NCBI GenBank assembly: GCA_913060665.1
Contig: CAJXUY010000015.1
Span: forward strand, 50,311 to 114,310
Length of the DNA stretch: 64,000 nt
Direction of reading: 5' to 3'
Source of the DNA: an uncultured Oleiphilaceae bacterium
GTDB taxonomy: Bacteria; Pseudomonadota; Gammaproteobacteria; Pseudomonadales; Oleiphilaceae
The translations under genes were made by a program, and so were the position numbers. Below the pieces are notes generated by a model. It worked only from the letters and a program-made list of their open reading frames with translations. It was not told the DNA's origin and searched no databases. Shown one piece after another: positions 35,385 through 43,406 of the stretch; the first letter of the stretch is position 1, and each line of letters starts with the position of its first letter.

Positions 35385-36371
35385 ATGACCCCCAACAACG
35401 CAACCAAAAAAGCAGTTCTTTTGGTCAACCTTGGTACGCCGGATGAACCCACTGCTCCGGCTATTCGTCGCTACCTCAAAGAGTTCTTGAGCGACACTCG
35501 CGTAATTGAAACTCCGAGATTCATCTGGTGGTTTGTGCTCAACCTTATTATTCTGAGGTTTCGCCCTGCAAAGTTAATTGAGCCTTATACGGGCATCTGG
35601 CAAGACGGAGAGTCCCCCATTCGCCGAATTACCAATCAACAGGTTAGCAAATTACAACAACGGTTAGACAAACACCTCCGGGCGAAGGTCAAAGTCGCAG
35701 CTGCCATGACCTATGGCAACCCATCATTTCAAACAGTACTACAAGAACTGCAAAATGAAGGCTATGAGGATATTTTGGTTTTGCCGCTATACCCTCAGTA
35801 CTCAGCCACCACTACCGCAGCATCTTGGGATGCGCTCAGTAACGCGCTAAAGACCATGCGCAACATCCCTCAAATACATTTTATTAAGCGTTATTACCAG
35901 CACCCGTTATACATCGAGGCGTTGGCCGCTAGTGTTCGGAACCACTGGAACAGCACCGGGCGACAAGCAAAACTATTCTTCTCATTTCACGGCATACCAA
36001 AATCATACTCAGATAAGGGTGATCCTTATCCAGAAGAATGCATTAACACCGCGCACCTAGTCGCTAAGGCTCTAAATCTCTCTGATGAAGAATGGCAGTT
36101 GAGTTATCAATCTCGCGTAGGCACGGCCGAGTGGCTTAAACCTTACACCGACGAAACGATGAAGGCGCTAGGCAGAAACAACCTCAAAGGGCTTGATGTT
36201 ATCTGCCCTGGGTTTTCTGCAGATTGTCTTGAAACAATCGAAGAGATTGACGAAGAAAACCGAGGATACTTCGAAACGTCGGGCGGCAGTGACTTTCATT
36301 ATATCCCGGCACTTAATGATCAGGACACTCATATTGACCTTTTAGAGGCGTTGGTTAAAGAGAACTTATAG
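35385..36371 (+). CDS. hemH: Ferrochelatase
   Basis: The 328-residue product inserts iron into protoporphyrin IX, the last step of haem synthesis. Conserved marks are AVLLVNLGTPDEPTAPAIRRYLKEFLSD at the start, the active-site His in FSFHGIPKSY, and the Glu in SRVGTAEWLKPYTDE. The C-terminus has CPGFSADCLETIEEIDEE. It lacks a C-terminal iron-sulfur Cys cluster. It is a single gene convergent with the AraC-type regulator, with 29 bases between them and no clear terminator. Confidence 0.96.
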   Translation: MTPNNATKKAVLLVNLGTPDEPTAPAIRRYLKEFLSDTRVIETPRFIWWFVLNLIILRFRPAKLIEPYTGIWQDGESPIRRITNQQVSKLQQRLDKHLRAKVKVAAAMTYGNPSFQTVLQELQNEGYEDILVLPLYPQYSATTTAASWDALSNALKTMRNIPQIHFIKRYYQHPLYIEALAASVRNHWNSTGRQAKLFFSFHGIPKSYSDKGDPYPEECINTAHLVAKALNLSDEEWQLSYQSRVGTAEWLKPYTDETMKALGRNNLKGLDVICPGFSADCLETIEEIDEENRGYFETSGGSDFHYIPALNDQDTHIDLLEALVKENL

Positions 36372-36400
36372 TCACCCGGGCTGAACTAAAACCTCACACA

Positions 36401-37276
36401 TTATCGGTACCTTACTTTCTTATATTCGCTAGGCGACATCCCTACCACTTTTTTAAATAGCCTGGAAAAATAATAAGCATCATCATAGCCTAGCTCTCGC
36501 GCTATCTCGTTAACATGCTGAGTCGATATATCCAACAAGTAGCAGGCATGCTCCATTTTTAGATGGATAAAGTGCTGAATAGGCGATCGCCCAGTTAGCT
36601 CTTTATATTTTTTAGAAAAGTAGTACTTAGATAAATTGGCTTTTTTTGCTAGCGAGTCCAAATGCTCATGGATATGATGCTGCATAATGCCGTGAATTTC
36701 ATCCAGGTTAAGCGATTTACTCTCGCCAGCTTTAACCTTCGGAATCAAAATCGCAATATAGGTCATCAGTTGTTTAAGGTGATTGGCGATATGAATATAA
36801 ACCTTTTGCCCAAACCCTGACGCACTAATCGCCAACAGTGACTCAAACCCTGCCACCAAACGAGGCGGTACCCCCAATGGAATAATCGGTGTTTCAAAGC
36901 TGTAATTAAGATTATCAAGATAGGCCTGACTCAGTTCACCATCAAAATGAATCCAGAATATCGTCCAAGGGTTATCTTCATTGGCAACATAGGAATGAAT
37001 ACTGTCTTTTGGCAGCATCACTAGGTTCCCTTTTCGCACTTGATGATGGCGCCCCTCTACGATGAGGTCAGCCTCCCCGTCAACACAATAAATTAATAGG
37101 TGATCATCATGCTGATCACGCTGCATATGGTGCCCTCTTGCTTTTGGGTAATACCCAAAACGAAGCGGATATAGGTCTTTGCAGAGCACATTTTCCGTGA
37201 ACAGCCTCACAATAAAGTCAGGAACAAAAAAACGAATCCCATCAACCGGAAGAGGCCAATCTGAGGTTAAAGACAT
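36401..37276 (-). CDS. AraC-family transcriptional regulator
   Basis: The 291-residue product has an N-terminal cupin-like sensing domain (DHLLIYCVDGEADLIVEGRHHQVRKGNLVMLP) and a C-terminal AraC double helix-turn-helix (LAKKANLSKYYFSKKYKELTG... INEIARELGYDDAYYFSRLFKKVVGMSPSEYKK pattern). It is divergent from the acyl-CoA dehydrogenase, enoyl-CoA hydratase and hydrolase genes across 569 bases, so it probably regulates them. The inducer is unknown. Candidate sites are the 18-bp direct repeats at 37508-37576. Confidence 0.9.
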   Translation of the reverse strand: MSLTSDWPLPVDGIRFFVPDFIVRLFTENVLCKDLYPLRFGYYPKARGHHMQRDQHDDHLLIYCVDGEADLIVEGRHHQVRKGNLVMLPKDSIHSYVANEDNPWTIFWIHFDGELSQAYLDNLNYSFETPIIPLGVPPRLVAGFESLLAISASGFGQKVYIHIANHLKQLMTYIAILIPKVKAGESKSLNLDEIHGIMQHHIHEHLDSLAKKANLSKYYFSKKYKELTGRSPIQHFIHLKMEHACYLLDISTQHVNEIARELGYDDAYYFSRLFKKVVGMSPSEYKKVRYR

Positions 37277-37845
37277 TCTACCAACCTGAATTAAAATAAT
37301 ATTTTAATGAATGACGACTCACTACCTGATCGCAATAAAGCAATATAGTCCATCAATACAGCAATTTAGTCAATCCAGTGTCGTTCAGCATTCAGTTTAC
37401 AATCTCTCCATCGCTGCTAATCAGGGTTCGATCAAGAAATCGAATTGCTCAATGTACAGATCTAAATATGGATCACCCTACTTGAGATAAGTTGCACAAC
37501 GGCAATCGAATAAAAATAATAGCGAACGTGCAAAAAAAATAAAAAAATAAAAAACAGTGAATAAAAATAATAACGATGCGGAAGGATGGAATCGTTACTG
37601 ATTAGCAGTTTTGTTCTTTCTTCGGTCATTTGTCCGATAAACAGTAATAAAGACCCATTCAGACCTAACCATAACTCTGTTCCTAACTTCGTACTTAGTC
37701 TTTACAGCACATTTTCTCAATGCAATTCTATTGCCTCAACCAGCCGCACCTATACTAATAAAAATTGGTTTGATGAAGATACCGTTCACGACCCCAGCAT
37801 GACGATTACACTTAAATAATCAACAAGAGACCATGAGTTAAGCCT
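37277..37845. other. Long AT-rich intergenic region with direct repeats (regulatory)
   Basis: This 569-base divergent region carries an A-rich tract around 37531-37555 and two near-identical 18-bp repeats at 37508 and 37559. A 77-codon frame (37586-37819) has no good ribosome spacing and no recognisable features, so I treat it as non-coding leader. The region likely holds the promoters of the AraC gene and the catabolic genes. Confidence 0.55.
37508..37576 (+). repeat. 18-bp direct repeats, candidate regulator sites
   Basis: GAATAAAAATAATAGCGA (37508-37525) recurs with one change at 37559-37576. The copies are 51 bases apart, close to five helical turns, which would place them on the same face of DNA. 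Binding by the AraC-type regulator next door is an inference. Confidence 0.6.
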
Positions 37846-39006
37846 ATGGACTTTAATTTAAGCGATGAACAAAAATCCTACCAAAAAGCAGCGGCCTCTT
37901 TCGCCGAAAAAGAGCTGACCCCCAATGCGGCAATGTGGGATGAGGAAGCGGTCTTCCCGATTGATGTCATTAAACGCGCAGGCCAAACCGGATTTTGCAG
38001 TCTCTACACCCCTGTAGAGCTGGGTGGAATGGGGCTTGGTAGACTAGATGCGAGCCTTATATTAGAAGAACTTGCCAAAGGCTGCACCTCAACCACGGCG
38101 TACCTCACAATTCACAACATGGCTACCTGGATGATCGCCAGCTACGGTAGCGAAGCACTGCAACAAACGTGGTGCCCAAAACTGGTTACCGGCAACCTGT
38201 TAGCCTCTTACTGCTTAACAGAACCCAATGCAGGGTCGGATGCGGCATCACTCAAAACGACCGCTACGCTAAAGGGTGATTATTACATTATCAATGGCAG
38301 CAAGATGTTTATCTCTGGGGCTGGAGCAACAGACGTGCTGGTGTTGATGGCACGTACCGGTGAATCAGGCGCCAAAGGCATTTCAAGCTTTATCATTCCG
38401 GCTAACCTAGAGGGCATTAGCTACGGCCGAAAAGAGAGCAAAATGGGCTGGAACAGCCAACCTACTCGAGCTATTACCCTACAAAACGTCAAGGTACCAG
38501 TCGCTAACCTGATTGGCGAAGAAGGCGAAGGATTCAAAATTGCGATGAAAGGGCTCGACGGCGGCCGCATAAATATCGCCACCTGTTCACTGGGCACCGC
38601 TCAAGCGGCTCTCGAACAAGCACAACGCTATCTTCACGAACGACAACAGTTTGGTCGATCGCTAGCCAGCTTCCAAGCATTACAGTTTAAACTCGCCGAC
38701 ATGGCAACAGAACTGGTCGCTGCCCGACAAATGGTTCACCTTGCTGCATGGAAACTAGACCAAAACGACCTAGAGTCCAGCATATACAGTGCTATGGCAA
38801 AACGCTTTGCAACAGATGCGGGCTTTAACATCTGTAATGAAGCACTGCAAATACATGGTGGTTATGGCTACATCCGAGACTATCCACTGGAGCGCCACGT
38901 TCGAGACAGCCGGGTACATCAAATTCTAGAAGGCACCAATGAGATCATGCGGGTAATTATTGCCCGAAGGCTATTAATGGAAGACGCCACTGAGATTATT
39001 AAATAG
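37846..39006 (+). CDS. Acyl-CoA dehydrogenase (branched-chain, isobutyryl-CoA type likely)
   Basis: The 386-residue product is a typical flavin acyl-CoA dehydrogenase. It shows YCLTEPNAGSDAASLKT for FAD/substrate binding, ERQQFGRSLASFQALQFKLADM, GGYGYIRDYPLERHVRD and the C-terminal LEGTNEIMR with the expected Glu region. It would oxidise an acyl-CoA to the enoyl-CoA in the cytoplasm. The next genes encode an enoyl-CoA hydratase and a 3-hydroxyisobutyryl-CoA hydrolase, so isobutyryl-CoA from valine is the most likely substrate. Gaps of 52 and 36 bases suggest one operon. Confidence 0.88.
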   Translation: MDFNLSDEQKSYQKAAASFAEKELTPNAAMWDEEAVFPIDVIKRAGQTGFCSLYTPVELGGMGLGRLDASLILEELAKGCTSTTAYLTIHNMATWMIASYGSEALQQTWCPKLVTGNLLASYCLTEPNAGSDAASLKTTATLKGDYYIINGSKMFISGAGATDVLVLMARTGESGAKGISSFIIPANLEGISYGRKESKMGWNSQPTRAITLQNVKVPVANLIGEEGEGFKIAMKGLDGGRINIATCSLGTAQAALEQAQRYLHERQQFGRSLASFQALQFKLADMATELVAARQMVHLAAWKLDQNDLESSIYSAMAKRFATDAGFNICNEALQIHGGYGYIRDYPLERHVRDSRVHQILEGTNEIMRVIIARRLLMEDATEIIK

Positions 39007-39058
39007 CCGTAAACATTCGCATTACACATTCAACCAGGCAATAAAAGCAGGTTTGAAA

Positions 39059-39844
39059 ATGACACCTAAAACATCAAAACTACTGCTTGAGATCATCGAG
39101 CACACGGCTGTTGTCACCATTAATAACCCACCTGCCAATACGTGGGACGCTGAAAGTCTGCCAGCACTGAAATCCCTCATTCTAGGCCTTAATAAAGACC
39201 GAAATATTTATAGCCTGATACTCACCGGGCAGGGAAGCAAATTTTTCTCAGCCGGCGCAGACCTTAACCTTTTCGCTAGTGGCGACAAAGAGGTTGGCAG
39301 AAGCATGGCTAACGTGTTCGGTGAAGCATTTGAAACCCTCAGTCAGTTTAGAGGCGTTTCGGTCGCGGCCATTAACGGGTTCGCGATGGGAGGCGGTCTT
39401 GAGTGCGCGTTGGCATGTGATATTCGTATCGCCGAAAGCCAGGCTAAAATGGCCTTACCAGAAGCAACCGTTGGCTTACTGCCATGTGCGGGCGGCACTC
39501 AAAACCTGCCATGGCTAGTAGGTGAAGGCTGGGCAAAGCGAATGATTCTATGTGGTGAGCGTATTGATGCCAACAAAGCCCTAACCATTGGTTTGGTAGA
39601 GGAAGTGGTTGAAACCGGTTGCGCTCTGCAATCAGCACTAGAACTTAGCAAAAAGGTAACTCAACAAAGCCCTTCATCAGTCGCCGCATGCAAAACATTG
39701 GTACAAGCGGCTAGAAACAACCCTATGCAACAATCGCTTCCTGAAGAGCGCGCTTTATTTGTAGACCTATTTGATACAAAAGATCAAACCGAAGGTGTTA
39801 ATGCCTTTTTGGAAAAACGCAAACCTACTTGGAAGAATCAATAG
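39059..39844 (+). CDS. Enoyl-CoA hydratase (crotonase family)
   Basis: The product (261 residues from ATG 39059) is a crotonase-fold hydratase. The CoA-binding SAGADLNLF forms the first oxyanion contact and AINGFAMGGGLECALACDIRIA is the second; Glu residues in PEATVGLLPCAGGTQ are consistent with hydration. It would turn methacrylyl-CoA or another enoyl-CoA into the 3-hydroxyacyl-CoA. The frame could begin at TTG 39053, but ATG 39059 is better. It is the second gene of the cluster. Confidence 0.88.
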   Translation: MTPKTSKLLLEIIEHTAVVTINNPPANTWDAESLPALKSLILGLNKDRNIYSLILTGQGSKFFSAGADLNLFASGDKEVGRSMANVFGEAFETLSQFRGVSVAAINGFAMGGGLECALACDIRIAESQAKMALPEATVGLLPCAGGTQNLPWLVGEGWAKRMILCGERIDANKALTIGLVEEVVETGCALQSALELSKKVTQQSPSSVAACKTLVQAARNNPMQQSLPEERALFVDLFDTKDQTEGVNAFLEKRKPTWKNQ

Positions 39845-39880
39845 CTACATGCCAACAAAACAGGAAACCTCACACGTATT

Positions 39881-41005
39881 ATGAACCCATCATCACCTGT
39901 TATTTTTGAACAACAACAAGCGCTCAATGGATACTCTATCGGTATCGCGACATTGAATGCAGAAAAATCACTTAACGCGCTATCACTCGATATGATAGAC
40001 ACACTTACCCATCAACTGATGGAGTGGTCTATCGATGATAAACTGGCTTGCGTGGTATTGAGAGGTGCCGGTGATAAAGCTTTCTGTGCCGGCGGCGATA
40101 TCGTCAAGTTATACGAGTCAATGAAGCAAAGTCCCAATGGGCCCAACCCTTACGCCGAAAACTTTTTCACTCGAGAATATAATCTGGACTACCTCATTCA
40201 CACCTACTCAAAGCCTATTATTTGTATCGGGCATGGGGTTGTCATGGGGGGCGGGCTAGGCTTATTTGCTGGGGCTACTCACAGGGTCGTCACAGAGCAC
40301 TCTCGTATTGCAATGCCTGAAATCAGCATTGGTTTGTTTCCTGACGTCGGAGGCACCTGGTTTCTCAATAAAATGCCCGATAATTGTGGTTTATATCTGG
40401 GGCTTACAGGCGCTTCGATAAATGCGACTGATGCGCTCTACCTTACACTAGCCACACACTTTATTTCGTCTGATAACCGAAGCTCTCTAATACGACAGCT
40501 CAAGAGTGCAAAATGGAGTGACAATACTAAGAGTAACGGAAGTGTGGTCGATAACGTACTTAATTCGCTTTCAGAATACACTGAATCTATTAAACCTCCA
40601 GCACAAGTTGAGAAGCATCAAACACTGATAAAGCACCTGACCTCTCACAACTCGCTACCGGAAATTGTATCTGCGATTACCGAATTAGAGACCGAGGACA
40701 AGTGGCTTAGCCGTGGCGTTTCAGCACTTAAAGAAGGCTGCCCCACCACTGCAAAAATCGTCTTTCATCAGATCACCAATGGCCATAACCTTTCATTGAA
40801 AGAGGTATTCAAAAGCGAACTCATCATTGCCATACAGTGCACCCGACATCCAGACTTTACAGAGGGGGTACGAGCGTTGTTAATCGAAAAAGATAACACT
40901 CCTCACTGGTTCTTTAACAATATTGAAAGTGTTACAGAAAGCTGGTTAAACGAACACTTAACGCCCCCATGGCCCGACAATCAGCACCCGCTAAACAGCT
41001 TGTAG
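39881..41005 (+). CDS. 3-hydroxyisobutyryl-CoA hydrolase
   Basis: The 374-residue crotonase-fold protein has the longer form and motifs of 3-hydroxyisobutyryl-CoA hydrolases: AFCAGGDIVKLYE, the glycine-rich GHGVVMGGGLGLFAGATHRVVTE, and PEISIGLFPDVGGTWFLNKM. The C-terminal half (KWLSRGVSALKEGCPTTAKIVFHQI) is typical and absent from plain hydratases. It frees 3-hydroxyisobutyrate from CoA in valine breakdown. It is the last gene of the cluster; the next steps (MmsB, MmsA) are not in the window. A terminator lies about 175 bases downstream. Confidence 0.9.
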   Translation: MNPSSPVIFEQQQALNGYSIGIATLNAEKSLNALSLDMIDTLTHQLMEWSIDDKLACVVLRGAGDKAFCAGGDIVKLYESMKQSPNGPNPYAENFFTREYNLDYLIHTYSKPIICIGHGVVMGGGLGLFAGATHRVVTEHSRIAMPEISIGLFPDVGGTWFLNKMPDNCGLYLGLTGASINATDALYLTLATHFISSDNRSSLIRQLKSAKWSDNTKSNGSVVDNVLNSLSEYTESIKPPAQVEKHQTLIKHLTSHNSLPEIVSAITELETEDKWLSRGVSALKEGCPTTAKIVFHQITNGHNLSLKEVFKSELIIAIQCTRHPDFTEGVRALLIEKDNTPHWFFNNIESVTESWLNEHLTPPWPDNQHPLNSL

Positions 41006-41427
41006 CTAAGGTGTGATTACACGAGAATATGGCTATGAACTTACTTAGTGCAGGGCACACCCTGAAGCAGGCACACTCACGTTTATCGTAGGCGGCAGTT
41101 CAGAGGCATTGGCGCATTGGATTTTTCGAGCATTCAGGCATTATTCAATTCTTAGCGATCGACCAACCTTAAACGCAAAAAGGCGCTGCAATCCATGCAG
41201 CGCCTTTGTTGTTTGGTGCTTCCTTTACCATTCCTTAGGTAACCGGCCATCCTGTTTACTTCCTTGTCCGCATCCTTACGTTGCGATGTCGTCCTGATGC
41301 AAATCATGGTACTTAATCAATTCTTTGAAATATATAGTCAATCTCTCAAAGTTGCGTGCGATATCTCTTACATTTGTAGAGTAAAAGCTCTAAACCATGT
41401 CGAATAGCGATCGCTGAGCGGAGCATA
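41006..41427. other. Intergenic region with a terminator, otherwise empty
   Basis: This 422-base stretch between convergent genes contains the terminator at 41180-41206. A 62-codon frame across it reads through the terminator and is not believable. I see no gene remnant or repeat. Confidence 0.6.
41180..41213 (+). terminator. Rho-independent terminator of the acyl-CoA cluster
   Basis: AAGGCGCTGCA (41180-41190) pairs perfectly with TGCAGCGCCTT (41196-41206), loop ATCCA, followed by TTGTTGTTT-type T-rich sequence. Confidence 0.88.
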
Positions 41428-42282
41428 TCAAGGTGTTACATTAAACCGTGCCGACACTAACTCATCGCCTCGGCTAGTCGTCACCTGCACTTTCCAATCA
41501 CCCATCATATACTGGTCAATAAATTTGCTCGAAGAGGCTGAGGTTTGATTACTTCGTACCTTGATTTTAACCCTTGCCATTTTTTTTCCAGAAAGATACC
41601 AGTCATGATAAAGGGTTTCTCCCTTAAGTCCTTCCATACCGGTAAACAAATAGACTCTAATAAGCTTATCCGCATTCATTGAAACAACATTACCTAACCG
41701 GTCAACGGGCTCACTTTTATTAACCCCATGGGTCAGCTGAGCCCTAGCAATGCGGTTAGACTCGATCACAATAGGGTCAATAAATACGGCCGCGGCGACG
41801 GGCGCCTCATCAATGGATGGTACACTCGTTTCATCAACTAGATCAGCACTTGTATCGACAGTGGTTTCAGCTGCGGTAGTTTCATCGACTATTATTGGCT
41901 CAATCACTACAATAGCCGCCTCGGCGACCGGAGCATTACGTTCGACCTGCTCATCCTGAATGACACTTGAGGCGTCTTTTTTCACAGCAATAATCGGGTT
42001 TTCACTCTCTATGGCAATAGGTTCAGACACGACTAATTTTGATACGTCTGGCTCAGGTACAGTAGATTGAGAAACCACATCAAAGAGCTGCTCTTCACTG
42101 GCCGACTCTTCAGAGCTAAATATATACCAAGCACCACACACTAGAACGACGAGAAACGACACAACAACGGCTACTGTAATCACTCGATCCCAACGAATAG
42201 CGGTTTCTTCTGCCACCTCATAATCGTCACTTGTTTCGATATCTTGAAGGTTATTAATTCGAATGACTAGTTTCTTTGACAT
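41428..42282 (-). CDS. DUF2914 domain protein with one membrane anchor
   Basis: The 284-residue product has one membrane segment near residues 34-52 (VITVAVVVSFLVVLVCGAWYIF), a long acidic Val/Ala/Glu/Pro-rich linker, and a C-terminal DUF2914 domain (about 185-284). That domain shows RVYLFTGMEGLKGETLYHDWY, MARVKIKV and GDWKVQVTTSRGDELVSARFNV. The topology suggests a short cytoplasmic N-terminus and the domain in the periplasm. The function of DUF2914 is unknown. It is a single gene, preceded by 152 bases downstream of the ankyrin lipoprotein gene on the same strand. Confidence 0.8.
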   Translation of the reverse strand: MSKKLVIRINNLQDIETSDDYEVAEETAIRWDRVITVAVVVSFLVVLVCGAWYIFSSEESASEEQLFDVVSQSTVPEPDVSKLVVSEPIAIESENPIIAVKKDASSVIQDEQVERNAPVAEAAIVVIEPIIVDETTAAETTVDTSADLVDETSVPSIDEAPVAAAVFIDPIVIESNRIARAQLTHGVNKSEPVDRLGNVVSMNADKLIRVYLFTGMEGLKGETLYHDWYLSGKKMARVKIKVRSNQTSASSSKFIDQYMMGDWKVQVTTSRGDELVSARFNVTP

Positions 42283-42434
42283 AGTATTTTGTTCAGCTTT
42301 TGCTCAAGTAGTAAGGAGTGTTGAAATCAGAGGGCATTATACGGACGAATAACACCAAGGGATATATACCAGCAAAAACCTGATCGTGAAACATAGGAAT
42401 TTGTACACAATGGCATAAAGTGTCTGGCTAACGT

Positions 42435-43169
42435 CTAAGAGGTTGCACCAGACTGAACCAGTAGCATTTCCAGGTCTGACAAGCCTTTTTCTTGCGCGAT
42501 TTTTAGCGCCGAGTTACCACTTTCATCACTAAAATTAACGTCTGCGCCTGCCGCTATCACGACCTGAGCCAACATCAGGTCATTGTTTTTAACGATATGC
42601 ATCAAAAGGGATTTTCCTTCAGGCGTCACATTCACATCAGCTCCGGCTTTTAACAATACCTTAACCGTCGTTAAGTGCCCTTTATAGCTAGCAAGCGCAA
42701 TCGCGGATTCGCCTTGGGAGTCAACGTAGTTTACGTCAGCACCAGCGGCTAGCAAGCCTTTCACTACGCGGTTGTCCGCTCGCTTCGCGGCGCTCATGAG
42801 TAGCGAGCGCCCCCCTTTTGCAAACCCATTATTGGGATTTGCTCCCACACTAATCAGATAGAGCGCTGAAACTTGCTGGTTTTTTTCGATCGCATAACTC
42901 AATGCGGTCCCTTGTGGCGTTACAGTATTAACATTGCGTCCATCACCAACAAGATCTTGAAGCTCTGACAGATCTCCTTCCGCCGCTGCGAGCATTAATA
43001 GCGTGGGTTTATCGGTGGTCGCGGGGGTACCTTCACTCTTAACGGCACTATCTGCTGATGCCTTATTACCGTCATTTACTTCATTTTGGCTTCCAGACAT
43101 CGTGCTACAACCTGTAATAGTGCTCACCAATGCTACTGCCAATAATGCGTTTGTTATTTTAATCGTCAT
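42435..43169 (-). CDS. Ankyrin-repeat lipoprotein
   Basis: The product (244 residues from ATG 43169) starts with a lipoprotein signal (lipobox ITGC). After a Ser/Lys-rich linker come about five ankyrin repeats, for example PTLLMLAAAEGDLSELQDLV, RSLLMSAAKRADNRVVKGLLAAGADVNYVDSQG and ESAIALASYKGHLTTVKVLLKAGADVN. Ankyrin repeats bind partner proteins; this one should sit in the periplasm, anchored in a membrane. An ATG at 43178 would add three residues, but 43169 has GGATGAG before it. Similar proteins sit near catalases in other genera; none is near here. Confidence 0.88.
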   Translation of the reverse strand: MTIKITNALLAVALVSTITGCSTMSGSQNEVNDGNKASADSAVKSEGTPATTDKPTLLMLAAAEGDLSELQDLVGDGRNVNTVTPQGTALSYAIEKNQQVSALYLISVGANPNNGFAKGGRSLLMSAAKRADNRVVKGLLAAGADVNYVDSQGESAIALASYKGHLTTVKVLLKAGADVNVTPEGKSLLMHIVKNNDLMLAQVVIAAGADVNFSDESGNSALKIAQEKGLSDLEMLLVQSGATS

Positions 43170-43406
43170 ATTTCTCATCCGTGATGATTATAGTAATCGT
43201 CAAACGTCATTCTTCCCCAATTCGCTTAAATGGTAAAGCCCGTTGGTCACAGTTATGAAGTTTTCTGCGTTATATTAAAGATCTCCTGACCGGATTAGGG
43301 CATTCTGGCGTACAATAGCGCTCAAAAAGTAGTATGAGCTGGCACACAACAGAACCATCTGTCACATAGTACCTAGACTTCGCCACCACAAGAGACCGAA
43401 CTTTAC

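Noticed and set aside
37586..37819. 77-codon plus-strand frame before the acyl-CoA dehydrogenase
   Set aside because: The purine stretch touches the ATG with no spacing, the sequence has no domain-like features, and it lies in an AT-rich regulatory region.
41109..41297. 62-codon plus-strand frame after the hydrolase gene
   Set aside because: It runs straight through a strong terminator hairpin and has no recognisable composition.
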